Assembly (NCBI GenBank): GCA_947034895.1
Contig: OX344765.1
Coordinates: 22,077,001 to 22,141,000 of the forward strand
From: Rhytidiadelphus loreus
Taxonomy: Eukaryota > Streptophyta > Bryopsida > Hypnales > Hylocomiaceae
DNA length: 64,000 bases
Direction: 5' to 3'
Made by a program: the position numbers and the translations under genes. Below, piece after piece: positions 1 to 12,026 of the stretch. Each line of letters starts with the position of its first letter. Position 1 is the first letter of the stretch. The notes under the pieces are model-generated. The model was not told the origin of the DNA, searched no databases, and saw nothing but the letters and a program-made list of their open reading frames with translations.

Positions 1-2578
1 AAATTTGAAGGGCAGCTTGACTTGGCTTGACATTGGAAACAACAACTTTAGTGGAGAGATTCCAGCCAGTCTGGGAAATTTGACGCTTCTCACACGCCTT
101 ACTTTAAGTGGAAATAATCTCAGTGGACAAATTCCACCTACTTTGGGGAGCTTATCGCTTATTACGTATCTCGATCTTGGTGTAAATCATTTAAGTGGAC
201 CGATTCCTCCTAAAGTTGCCAATTGGACACACTTATCAACACTTTATCTTGAGGAGAATCAATTGACTGGTGAAATCCCATATGATCTTGGAAAGAATAC
301 TTTGCTTCAAACAGTGGACTTGGGGCACAATCTCTTTGAAGGTCCTTTGCCTCCATATCTTTGTTGGAACAACAATGTGAGTTTGCAATATCTTGGAATA
401 TATCAATGCAAACTAACTGGTATGATTCCTGAGACATATAGCAATTGTACAAACTTAAACGTAGTGCGATTAGATGGCAATCAGCTTGAGGGACCTGTGC
501 CAATGAGCTTGTGGAGAGGAGCTAATTTGGTAAGGATGCAATTGAGCGGAAATCGTTTGAACGGAAGTATGGACGTCGGCATTGGAAATGCAAAGTCTCT
601 CTCCATCTTATTTGTGCAAGGCAATCAATTTTCAGGTCCCATTCCTTCAGAGATTGGACAAACCAGCTTGGTCAAGTTCCAAGCCAACTCCAATGGATTC
701 AATGGCACCCTCCCTCCTTTGCTTGGAAACTTGTCAAGCTTGACGCAACTTATATTGGGTGCCAATTCGTTCCATGGTGCCATTCCTTCCAGCCTTGGAA
801 ATTGCTCTGAGCTTTTTCAATTGGACCTTTCTAGGAACCATCTAGATGGCACCATTCCTGACGAACTAGCCCACCTCAAGAAATTGAGCGTTCTAGATGT
901 CTCAGAGAACAACCTCACAGGATCCATCCCTATAGGCTTGTTCAACTTGGTAAATTTGCAAGTGTTGAATGTAGCTTTTAACAACTTGTCGGGTGTCATC
1001 CCAATGGAGGGAAATGGAGCAAAGTTTGTGACAGTGAACTTCACTGGAAATCCGTATTTGTGCGTGGAAGGCTCTTGTGGCTCCAATTCAACCACCCAAG
1101 ACTTGGCATCCAAGAGAGATAAAAAGAAACCATGGATGGTGGGGGTAGGGGTGTTTGGTGTAGTGGTGTTTTTGTTGTTTATAGTATTCGTTTTTGTTTT
1201 CAGAAGCTACATTGGTCGTGCCTTCAAAAGGGATGTTTCACACTTGCCTGAGGAGGAAAGCTCATGGACGTTGACATCGTTTCACAATAAAGTGTACCAT
1301 GAAGATGAGGTCACGGCCTTGGAAGAAGAAAATCTGATTGGAGCTGGCGGTTCTGGTCAAGTGTATAAGGTCACTCTAAGTGATGGTGAGATAGTGGCTG
1401 TAAAGAAACTTTGGAATGTGAAGAAAGAAGAGAGGCGATGTGATCACGGCTTTGGTACCGAGGTTCGAAAAGACCTTTGTTGGTTTCCATTGGTTTCCAA
1501 GGTACAAGTGTAGTTCTTTGCAAATGATGAGTTGTTCTTCCAAATTTGACTATGAATGTACATGGGATTTGCTTGTTTGGATGGGGTGTAGTTGAAGACA
1601 GTGGCCAACATCCGTCACCGCCACATTGTGAAGCTTTTGTGTAGTTGTACCAAAGGTGATAACAACCTTTTGGTGTACGAGTACATGCCCAACGGCAGCT
1701 TGGGAGATTTGTTGCATGGCCCTACGACAAATCCAATCCCATGGGAAATGCGCTACAAAATAGCTATGGGGGCTGCTTCGGTTCGTTACTATAGTCCATC
1801 CCTCATGCTCCCAAGTTAGAATTGTGACCACTCTATTTTTTATTTTACTGGATTTTTTAGGGTGAATTGAGTGCATGTGGATGCTTGGAGAATAATTATA
1901 AAATTTTGCATTGTCTATATTTGAAGGGATTGGAGTATTTGCATCATAATTGCTCTCCTCAAATTCTCCACCGGGATGTGAAGTCCAACAACATTTTGGT
2001 GGACTTGGAGTATGAAGCACACTTGGCTGATTTTGGGATTGCAAGAATGGTGGATTCGGGAATATCGCTTGACTTATCTTCAGTTGCGGGCTCAGTGGGC
2101 TACATCCCTCCAGGTGGAGAGTTAGATTCATTCATTTGTCCATGGCTATGCTTGTAGGAGGTAGTGAACTTTTTGAAAATGTGGAGTTGGTCAATCATCA
2201 TTTCAAGTTGCAATAGGTTGATATGACTAGGGTGTGACTGGGGTTGGGATGTTGGGTGCAGAATACTCGTTTGGAACTCGAGTGACAGAAAAAATTGATA
2301 TCTACAGCTTTGGAGTTGTGTTGATGGAGTTGGTGACTGGAAAACGAGCTGCAAACCCATTGGAGGGTGTGGATGAAGGAAATTTAGTGCAATGGGTTCA
2401 TAACAGAGTATTAACACCAAAAGGGTTGTGTGAGATCCTAGACTCCAAGTGTGGGACGAGTTCACAAAGTGAGATGGTTGAAGTCCTACGAGTGGGGTTA
2501 TTGTGCACCAATTACACGCCTGCAATTCGTCCTTCAATGCGTGAGGTGGTGAAAATGCTTACAAACATAGCTACCTAG
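1..2578 (+). CDS. LRR receptor-like kinase, copy 1 (5' truncated by window edge)
   Basis: Plasma-membrane receptor kinase of the plant LRR-RLK class XI type (HAESA-like in its kinase and juxtamembrane style); the ligand is unknown. Exons inferred from reading frame and GT/AG borders: <1-1462, 1592-1780, 1927-2113 and 2262-2578, with introns of 129, 146 and 148 bp. The first exon enters inside the LRR domain, where about 14 repeats of the LxxLxLxxNxLSGxIP type are visible. Then come a short Cys-containing cap ([12 protein letters not shown]), a basic stretch, one membrane helix (about 1135-1205) and a kinase domain. Kinase motifs are intact: glycine loop GAGGSG, VAVKK lysine, alpha-C glutamate as the last codon before intron 1, [14 protein letters not shown] and the C-lobe. 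The stop is TAG at 2576-2578. The 3' flank to about 2869 is shared with copies 2 and 3. It looks functional as far as it can be seen; the N-terminus lies outside the window. Confidence 0.9.
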
Positions 2579-2869
2579 TTGGACATGAATGCTGGCTGCA
2601 ATAAGGATTTAGAAGGCTCTTCAGTTTGATGTAGTTGTATAAAGTTGACTATAGAATTGATGTTGCACTTATTTTGTGGCTTGTAATCGGGTGTTTTGGT
2701 GGCCTTCCTAATTTTTGATGAATGGGAGCAATTGCAAAGATCAACTTAAGCACATCAAGTTTGATGAATTTTATGATGGTATGACTTGTAGGTGCTTGTG
2801 TATCTTGCCATATAGACTTGGTTGTATTGATTTGTTTTTAGTGATCATAGTTATATTTTCTTTTGCATA

Positions 2870-3091
2870 TACTACAAGATAAATGAGTGTTTTAAGTGTA
2901 TTTTTAAGTATAGTCCTAGAGATAAGATATCAAATAATGACCATTATGTAGATTTTTAGTAAAAATTTATTGGAAATACATTGATTTTACATTAAATTCT
3001 TAATAAAAATCTACATAAAGGTCATTATTTAATATCTTTTTTCTAGGACTCTACTTAAAAACACACTTAAAGCACCCCTTTTCTTGTAGTA
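2870..3091. mobile_element. 222-bp CACTA-like hairpin MITE downstream of RLK copy 1
   Basis: The two halves are inverted copies of each other, starting TACTACAAGA and ending TCTTGTAGTA, close to the CACTACAAGAAA ends common in plant CACTA elements. The equivalent 3' flanks of RLK copies 2 (near 23170) and 3 (near 48795) lack it and read straight through, giving an empty site. A short target duplication of ATA/ATG type is likely. It has no coding capacity and inserted after the receptor gene duplicated. Confidence 0.8.
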
Positions 3092-3388
3092 ATGTTTGTA
3101 TTATTTGGAAAAGGAGAACAAACTTTAATTATTACAAAATCATATAGCCTTCAATTCACATTATAATATTGGATACTCACAAGATTTGCAAATAGGAGGT
3201 TTTCAAACCCAATCATGGTTCAAGCTACACCACCTCACTAGATTGGGTATACATATTAGTATTCATTGCCAACATTATGATTTATGACCTTCAAGTAAAG
3301 CCCTTCTTTTTTATGATTTGTGGATCATTGAGTTTAGTGTTAGTAGGTAAAGAATACTATAGTTTTTCCATACAATCGAAATTAGTTT

Positions 3389-4035
3389 TATCTTTGAATC
3401 AAAGATAGACTAGAGTACAAGACATCCTTAGAATCAATGGATCAAAGAATTACAAGAAGAACATATCTAACTCTATTTTGCAAGTTTTCTAATTATCTTT
3501 GATTCAAAGAGAAATATGAGAATTATTAATACCAAAAATTCTACAAAATAATTCTTGATTTGATAAGATATTTTAATTCCTAAGCATCAAAAAATGTATT
3601 CATCATTAGTATAGAGGTTATTTACACTATCTTTGACATGAAAATAAATATTCAGTAGTAATTAATCTCTATTGCTATCAATATTGTGCTCTCATGGACA
3701 CTTCTCTGTCCTTAGTAATTTTTATCTTTGAGTCAAAGATAAGTGAAGATATAAACTTTGGAAAGGCATGAAGAAGACCTCTAGTGATTATAGAAGATTA
3801 TGATATTAACGTAAATACAATCCTTATCTACTACAAATAATATACAAGAATAATGTATCTTTGAGTCGAAGATAAATGGAGGTATTTTACAAACAGAGAT
3901 GTCATAAATTCCATAATTTTATGATTTTTGCAATCATATATATAATTATCATGACTGAAGTTAATTTATCTTCAACTCAAAGATAAGTAGGTCACTGTTT
4001 GTAGATCTATGATTATCCTTGACTTGAGGATAATC
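3389..4035. repeat. Array of spaced ATCTTTGA/TCAAAGAT palindromes
   Basis: A 19-22 bp palindrome with core TATCTTTGANTCAAAGATA recurs at about 3389, 3493, 3629 (half-degraded), 3721, 3855, 3965 and 4011, at roughly 50-135 bp spacing. The DNA between copies is AT-rich and only weakly alike. No reading frame covers the array. It may be a decayed satellite, the subterminal region of a lost transposon, or a cluster of protein-binding sites. Confidence 0.6.
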
Positions 4036-4059
4036 TCATTGGAGGTCTAAGATTATCCT

Positions 4060-4640
4060 ACCATAGGATTTTGTATTACAATGGCTTGAGAAGATGTGGA
4101 AAAAATTTCAGTTATTTCCACCGTGTACATCACAAGATATTAGCATTTGAAGTGACAAATTTTTTTTTTTGGTCTTGTCGAAGATAAAGCAACAACACTT
4201 CATAAGGTTGCATTTGTTTGGAAAAATGCCCCAAATGGTGGTGCTTCTTTGGATTTGTTCTTCAATGCAAGTTGGCTACATGCTAAAAAATTTCATACTA
4301 TTTGGAATTGTACAACATATAGGATAATAATAGAAAGTAGAAAAAAATATAAAATGATTAAAAATACTAAATTATTAATAGTTTATTTATAGAACTGAAA
4401 AATGCAAATTCCAATGCTTGTAATGTTGTAATACATAAGATGCACCTAATGTTTTTATTTTTTTCCTAAAATAATGAAAAATGAGTTAAATAAAGGACTT
4501 CAAGGTTTATCTTAAAGTGGAGATCCCATAAGTACCCGCAAACTTCAACAAACTAGGACTCTTCATAACTTTCATTTCATTAATCAAAATGAAATGATTC
4601 AAAACTTTCTATATATATATAAATCTATACAACTCCCAAT
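4060..4640 (+). repeat. Truncated copy of the 36245-37206 repeat family
   Basis: The stretch aligns well by eye with 36340-36920 (shared runs around GAAGATGTGGAAAAAATTTC, TTTGGAATTGTACAACATAT and GAGTTAAATAAAGGAC). It lacks both termini of that TTAA-flanked element. It is non-coding. Confidence 0.7.
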
Positions 4641-5968
4641 GAAAAATAGAGCACAACTACAATTAAAATAGACCAACTCATTTTGGCCATCTACTTATTA
4701 TTGCCATCAAATTTTTGTCCCCATCTTTAGCATGGAACTCATTTGAATTGCTTGAATTTTCTAACAAGATTGGGGCCTTCATACCAACAAGAATACTCTG
4801 TGGGTCCAACCAAAATCACCATCATCACTCCATGTACATCTTCAAAATCAATATGTACATATGTTGAAGAAACAATTTTAGAACACCTACCAAAAAACTT
4901 TGACCCTTTGTAACTTTGATATACAATATTTAAATATCACTTTCTTTTGTGCATTGGAACCTCCTTTCACTTACCAATAAGAAAGTGGAAATTGGACTAG
5001 TCTAAGAGTAGTAACTAGGCACAATAGTAAAAGCGGCAGTTTTGGGGTACCCACCCTAGTATCAGCTTGTGAAGGTGTCTCAAATCTAGCCCCTCCAAAA
5101 TTGAAGTTCTCCTTATCTAAACCTTTACGTATCTTAAAATCTAAAATTCCATATCAAATATTGGTGCGAACGGGGTTTACAAAATTAGAATTTATGGTTT
5201 TTGCTACTGGTGGAAAAAACAGAGCTGAATTAAAGCCCTTTTTATGTTCTCGGCATCTTTGGTCGCTCCATCAGAAGCAACACGGCCTTTGCGCTTCAAG
5301 CATTCGACCCTCTTCCACGATGGATATGCAAATTCTTTTCTCACATTGTTTGCGTTTTCTTCATTGAAATTAGTTGAATGATTTAAATCCAGCCGACTTA
5401 GCTTTTGGTGGTTCCATTAGGTTTAGGGTTCTTAAATTGTGCGTAATGTATTCCAACCAAGGTCAAAGTCCATGAGCTCCGCGCCAAGAGCAAGAATGAA
5501 CTTCAGTCTTAATTAGGTGCACTCCTTTGTTTCATCTTTTGGGTTTGTGAGTTATTCTCGCGGCTGGAATGTTGCTCGGCAATATTGCTAGGGTTTTACG
5601 GTTCAAAGTTGGTGGTTATCATCGGGATTCAGCTAAAGGAGTTGTAGGCTAAGCTTACTGCTTTGAGGGTTGCCAAGGTATTTGAGTGAAGCACTTAAGT
5701 ATTTGAGACTTTTGCAGGAGCACTCATCAGACGCTCTGGAAACCCATGTGCTTGCCTTTGAAGTTTACTTCAGAAAAGGCAAGAAACTACTTGCTCCTTA
5801 GGTATGCCAACGAACTTCCATCTCACAAGTAAAATACTCCCGATTAGTTGCAAATCATGGCACCAAACTGACAAATTTGTCCCATTCTGCATCTTAGCGC
5901 TTAGCACTCAAATAATTCTCTTTATTTAATTAAGTTGGTGTGGATTCTCAGGCTGTGAAGAAGCAGTT
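4641..5968. other. Intergenic stretch, no supported gene
   Basis: 4641-5000 is AT-rich. 5001-5968 is more balanced in composition and contains an 88-codon open frame at 5101-5367 that begins on a non-ATG codon and has no recognisable domain. No splice pattern or repeat boundary could be established. Confidence 0.4.
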
Positions 5969-7252
5969 TGTCACGCCCCTATTCCTCCTTAGGGTGCCCA
6001 AAGTGTCTTGGTGAGCAAGGAGGACCTTGGAGTGACTCCCCAAGCCTTACAATAGACTAAGAAGGGAGTTTTGAAAGACTCCCGATCAAACAAGGTGCAA
6101 TAAAGCTCTAGATTTGTAAGATATGGTAAATTGTCTTACATTCTTGGAAATCCCTTGAGAATACGCATCCAACTGTCCTTAAAATGTGTGATTTGGAGTT
6201 GTGAGCTAGAAGTTATGGACGTTCAAAGTTGACTATGTCCCAGTGGCGACCGGGACACGTAAGGGCTAAGAGTGAGGGTTTTCAATGATTACCTCAAGTA
6301 AGTATGTCATGTAGCATATCATTGGAAAGCTATGAACACAAGGAAGCTAAAATGACTAGAGTTACAAGGTTCTAAGATATGAACCAAAAGTTATGGCCAA
6401 GAGAAGGGCCGTGGTGAAGGCATGACGCCTCCCCCGGTGAACCCGAATCTTTGGAAGGACATAACTTTGTGAGATCTTGTCCAAATGGGATGAGTGAAGA
6501 GTCCATTGGCATCTACTCGTCGTGTAGATATCAAAAATGGAATAACATGTGGTATTTGGATCTCTGACCGCAAAGTTACGCCGTTTGGAAGTTCGGGACT
6601 TCAAACGTAGATGAAAATTGGCCATTTCGAGTTTGAAATGGGTGGTCTTCTAAAACCCAAGTGGGTTTGGGGTGTACCTTCGACCCAAGGGGCTGATGAA
6701 TGCCACAAAAGTACTATAGGAGGGGTTGGTCTCCCTCCTCCCTCCCTCTTGGAGCCTTGGTGAGTCCCAGTAAACTTAAGGTTGGTGATGTGACTTCACC
6801 ACCAGTCCAGGGCACCACCATGGGACACTTGTGTGTGTGTCCCGAGGCACTAGTTGGGTGGAGTCCCGCTCCTTGCTAGGCCACACTTGATGTGTCCCGA
6901 GTTGTGAGTCTCGGTTAGTTTTGTTGGGGAAAATTAGCAAATGCAAGATGGGCTAGCATGGAGTGGGGTGACACTCAAGGGCAGTTATGACCGTGGTGAG
7001 TAGTGCCACCACGTGTCTTTATTCATTGAGATGGAAGTTCCGCCCCATGTTACCAAGTGACATGCTGGGTGTCACGAGTGGAGTGCGTGTTAGTAGTCTC
7101 GGTGATTGGGGCTTAACAAAATGAGTTGGAAATGAAGACTAATTCTATATGTGCTTGGCATGTGCAGTGTTAGGCAGTTTGTAACCCAAGTGAAGTTCTG
7201 AAGGTTTGCCAAAGACAATTTGGTACTGTGAAGTGTCATTTGGGTCGCGACA
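5969..7252. mobile_element. Probable solo LTR, 1.28 kb
   Basis: Begins TGTCACGCCCC and ends GGTCGCGACA, so the ends are TG...CA with a short inverted repeat (TGTCRCG). It is flanked by CAGTT (5964-5968) and CAATT (7253-7257), a 5-bp duplication with one mismatch. It is GC-richer than its surroundings. No second copy, primer-binding site or gag/pol sequence is adjacent, so it is read as a solo LTR left by recombination. Confidence 0.55.
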
Positions 7253-7408
7253 CAATTGACATTGGATTCAAGAAACCCTGATGTACACCGGTGTTTGGTG
7301 AGGTGATTTCATCCAAGATTTTTCTTTCATGCCGTGTGGAAATCTGATGACATCTATAGAAGAGAGACGTCAAGTATAGTCGTATGTGAAACACATCTTG
7401 TTGATTCT

Positions 7409-8179
7409 GGAGAATTGCACACTACGCTGGACCAATATAGACTGTCACAGTCCTTATTTTAGTGGGAATTTTTGAAAGTCTTGTAAATTTAAAAATATAC
7501 AAGTTGTAGAACATTGAAAAGAACACGTATTAATGTTATATGCTTGATGATCTATAAAATACAAAAAAAATCTTTGCAAAATTGTTTATACACTATTTGT
7601 AAAGGACTTTTAAATGTACTCTTTATATACTGTCATAGTCCACAACATTGAAGATAAAGACTCATTGATGTATTAGGAATTCAAATATTTTGCAAAAGAA
7701 GGACTTATATTTAAATAGGTATATATGTAATTAAATGTTTTGATTTGAAATATATAAAATTTTATCCCTAAATTTGAAGATATGGACTAATTTATATATC
7801 ATTATCTTATTAGAATAGTATTGATTTTTTAGGAGTACATTAGACATACATAAAATCAACTTTACACAAATCTATCTTATTAAAATAATTGTAATAAGTA
7901 TTTCTAAGGATAGTTTTACTTTCTATAGAGTTAATTTTCATTATAATCAATTCTACAATTTATTAAAGTAAATCAAAATTTAATGTCATCTTTGAAGTTT
8001 TTTTATATAAATATACAAAGGAAATTTTGATTAAATTTTTTTTCACCTTTAACTTAAACACACTATAAAGAAATTATAGAAAAAAATCAAAAAATTTAGA
8101 GATCATATGTAAAAAAATGAAATGGACTTTTATGTACGTATTTCTGCCAAAAATGGTCCAACGTAGTGTGCATTTATCC
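7409..8179. mobile_element. Inverted-repeat element, family GGATAAATGCACACTACG
   Basis: The left end GGAGAATTGCACACTACGCT and the reverse complement of the right end GGATAAATGCACACTACGTT match over about 26 bp. The interior is AT-rich and non-coding. A related element with similar ends lies at 26159-26785. The target duplication is unclear, so the superfamily is not assigned. Confidence 0.6.
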
Positions 8180-8331
8180 TGCTAAGAAATTTTGTGAGAT
8201 TTTTATTCCTGCTAACTCTTTTGTTTATCATTGCTGATAAGGATGCTTTTGTGTTATGAAATCTAGATATGCATGTTTGAATCTTTGGACAAGCTACCAA
8301 GACCAAACACTCATGCTGACAATATTATTAA

Positions 8332-10556
8332 CACTACAACAATAGTAGTGTTTTATGAGTGCAGAAATATGATTGATGATGATTGACTAGCGACTATTCA
8401 CAGTCATATTTATGGATGCCAACACTTTGGGGAGAAATATGATTGCAAATATGACTGCTAGTCTTTTTTAAACCTTGTACTTCACAAGCGTATATTATAC
8501 GTCGATTGGGAATACCAAAGTATTTCATAGAGAACGTAGAAAATATGTTTAGGGAATGTTGAGTCATATTTCTAGTCATATTTTCATGGGAGTGTTATTT
8601 TTTTTATTTTTGGGTAGCCCAAGAAAAATATAGGCAATCCAAAAAAAATATAGACAATTCATTATTTAAAAATTTGAAATCCTAGCCAGTTCTTTTTTTG
8701 GATTTTCAAACCTAATCACCACTTTTTTAGAGTTTTGAAACTCTAGCCGTCAATTTTTTAGGGTTTTGAAATCCTAGTTGTCACTTCTTTAGAGTTTTGA
8801 AACCCTAGCCACCACTTTTCTTAGCTCTTCTTCCTTGCCTTTTGTTATCTCTTAGCTCTTACTTGTTGTTACTTCTTAGTTGTTACTTTTTGTTGTCTCT
8901 TAGCTCTAACTTGTTGTTACTTGTTGTCTTTTGCTTCTTAGTTGTTGGTTTTTGTTGCATTTTAGTTCTTGTTGCATCTTAGCTCTTACTTCTTGTTGCT
9001 TTTTAGTTTATAAATCTTGTTTCTTCTTGTATTTTAACTCTTTCTTCTTCTTAGTTCTTGCTTTTTGTTTCTTTTTATTGTTTTTTAGTTCTTACGTCTT
9101 TTTTTTTTTTGCCTCTTAACACTTGTTTCTTATTGCCTCTTCGTTGTTATTTCTTGTTGCATCTTAACTCTTGTTTGTTGTTATTTTTTAGCACTTGCTA
9201 CTTTTTTTTTCTTCTTTCCTTCATCACCATTTTTACTCTAAATTTGTGCTACATATTTTGTGTTGTAAACCTTAGAAAGTTGAACTTTGTTGTTCATTCA
9301 CTAAAAATTAACCTTCCATTTCTTTAATTGTATATGCAGGCACCAAAAGTTGAAACAAAGTTGTTGGAGGCTACTTGCAACCCAATAGAGCCATCTTCAC
9401 ATTATTGTAAGGAATATAGGCCCTATTGAGTTTTGTGAGTGATTCATTGTGATATATATCTTTTGTATTGTTGGCTAATAAATGTCAATGAAAAAAGTTG
9501 CATTCTTTCTTGCATTCTTCCTCTCTAATATGATTGTCTCATGTATATCTCTAAAATCATGTGTATGTGTTTTTAACTACATGAAGTGTTTTTTTCAATT
9601 GTTAAATCATTTTGATATATAATTGCAATGTCTCATGTCCATTTAAAATGTATGAAAAATGTAATTGTAGTTTGTAATTAAAGCTATTTTGGATCTCAAT
9701 CACCCCAATCACAAACTACATACAAATTCTTAAAACATGACTCTCAATTATCCAAAATATCACTTGCTTGAGTTACATTTCACAAAATATATTGGTCAAA
9801 ATATAATTAGTTATAGTCATATAATGCTCATACTTATGCATGTCAAAATGTAACTTTACACATCCCAAAATATGACTACAATTAGTCATAAAATTACTAA
9901 TGACATCTACATTATTATCATGTAGTCAAAAATATGACTTACAAGAGTCATATTTCACATTAGTAAAGAACATGATTCACAAGAGTCATATTCATATTCT
10001 ACATCATCCAAAATATGACTCATGAGAGTTATTTTCCACATAATAGAAAATATGACTTACAAGAGTCATATTTCACAATTCACATCAACAAAAAAAATGA
10101 CTCATCACAGTCATATTCTACATCAACAAAAAATATGACTCATTGTAGTCATATTCCACATTTTCCAAAATATGACTCATTGTAGTCATATTCCACATCA
10201 ACCAAATCATGACTTACCACAATCATATTCCACGTCAACCAAAAATATGACTAAATGGAGTCATATGCCACGTAGGATTTTTTTTCTTTATTCGGGTAGC
10301 TCAAGAAAAAGTCAAGCCCCAAGGATAGTCAACGTATATGCCACGTTGGCCAAAAAAAAGGCTAATTATGGCTAATTATACCCCCAACCCATATGACTCA
10401 AAATATGACTGATGTCCAAAGCAACTCGTCAGTAATGACTGGACCCAGTCATCCTCCGAGTCATCTACAGTGATTTTTATGTGAGTCATATTTTTCAATT
10501 TTATGACTCACTACAGTCATATTTTGCAGTCATAAAACACTGCTTTTGTTGTAGTG
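8332..10556. mobile_element. Non-autonomous CACTA transposon, 2225 bp
   Basis: The ends are CACTACAACAATAGTAGTG and CACTGCTTTTGTTGTAGTG, inverted and preceded or followed by further inverted TCATA sequence. A 3-bp target duplication TAA lies at 8329-8331 and 10557-10559, as expected for CACTA elements. Subterminal regions are full of TATGACT/AGTCATA motifs, clearest at 9760-10510. The interior at 8820-9240 is a pyrimidine-rich TTAGTTCTTGTT-type low-complexity tract whose Leu/Phe-rich open frames are spurious. No transposase was seen. Confidence 0.88.
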
Positions 10557-10559
10557 TAA

Positions 10560-12022
10560 TGATGTGATTGTCATGGAGAGCATTCTTGAAGTAAGATTTC
10601 AAGGTCTTTTACACTTGTGTATTTTTTAGATTATGAGACTTTCTTAAGTCCCAATTGCCAACATGTCAACTATAGTTGATTTGAAAACTGATTTGGAAGC
10701 TTCAGGTTCTGAATACACGTTTCTTGAGAGTGTATTGTTTCAACTTTGAAGTGAATATGTTCTTCTATAGAGAAATTGGACAAAAAATATTTCTTGGATG
10801 TTTTAGCAAACAGAGAATTTCTTTAAGTTTATAGTGGTTAGTTTCATTGTCCTTTCTCATTTTTAATTTGGAAACTTTTCTATGCTTGATGTAGTTTGGC
10901 ACAAACTTCAAGTGTAATGTTTTATTTCTCGATTGTTTCATATGGAATAGTCTTATCATTACCCCGTTCTGAAAGCCAAAGTGTTTTGGTTATTTCATTA
11001 TTTCCAAATGTCATGATAGTTTGGAAAGTTTCATATTTGATGAAGTTAAGGTTTGTATGGTTGTTGGAGGTATAAATACGATGAATGCTTACGATGAATG
11101 CTTGACTTTTTGGCACCACATTGTTCCTAGCCTAGTCAACTTGAAATACTATTACTTGTAGATTGGATTAGTGGTTACATTTTGAAAGATTGGACTAGTA
11201 GTTCCATTTGAGGATGCAACTACAGTCATGCAAATGTTGTTCTTTTAATATGAAAATATAATTTTCATGTCTCTTCAATTTCTTTTATGGTGAATGCATT
11301 TTACGTATATTATATGTATTGCTTGATGTAATTTATTGAATTTCTAATAAGAGAATGAATGACATAGGATATTGGTAATAAAATTGAAAGCTTTCATTGT
11401 TGTAGTATTGCATTTGTATTGTTATATAACTGTTTCTACATTGATTTTGTATCAAAGGTACTTACAAATACAATACTTTTACAACAAATTTATGGTATTG
11501 TTGCAAGACTACAAATATGTGTTTAAAATAACTCCATTGTATAATTAAGATACAACAATGCAATTATTTATCATTATAATAATCTTCATTGTTTTGTATA
11601 ACATATATTTATTTTATTAATCTTATTATAATAAAAAATACATACAATTTTATTATATATTTACAATAAATTTATTTTATGATATTAGTATTGTGTATTA
11701 GTAATATTAATGTAATGTAACTAGATAAATGTTGTATTGTTAAAATACTGAGCTTATTATAAAAAAGCAATACAACATGTGTATAAGTATAATATTATTT
11801 AACCCATAAACATCGATACAGACGTTTGGTGTCCGATGAATGACAAAGGAATCTCCTATACAGGACAAAAAAACAACTTTCATCCTTGGTTTTGGGGGTG
11901 GAAAGGAAAAATCTTCTACAGTGCTTTGACTTCCAATGAGTGGTTTTGAAATTTAGTATACCAATGATTCCCACGGTATCAAAATGCATGATTTTCATAG
12001 TCACCCATCCGTCCTTTAAGGG
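10560..12022. other. AT-rich intergenic stretch
   Basis: No gene or bounded element was recognised. 11390-11780 is extremely AT-rich with short inverted runs. 11795-12004 has one short open frame without domain support. Confidence 0.4.
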
Positions 12023-12026
12023 TTAA

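Noticed and set aside
1550..2537. Long minus-strand frames opposite the kinase exons (also at 21851-22838)
   Set aside because: Shadows of the kinase coding strand; they cross introns without splice logic.
5101..5367. 88-residue frame after a CCTCCAAAA stretch
   Set aside because: It begins on a non-ATG codon and shows no domain or homologous copy in the window.
8931..9327. Overlapping Phe/Leu-rich frames
   Set aside because: Pyrimidine-rich tract inside the 8332 CACTA element; no signal or domain pattern beyond composition.
10000..10280. Regularly spaced short repeats resembling a CRISPR array
   Set aside because: Palindromic TCATA motifs of a CACTA subterminal region, with irregular spacing, in plant nuclear DNA.
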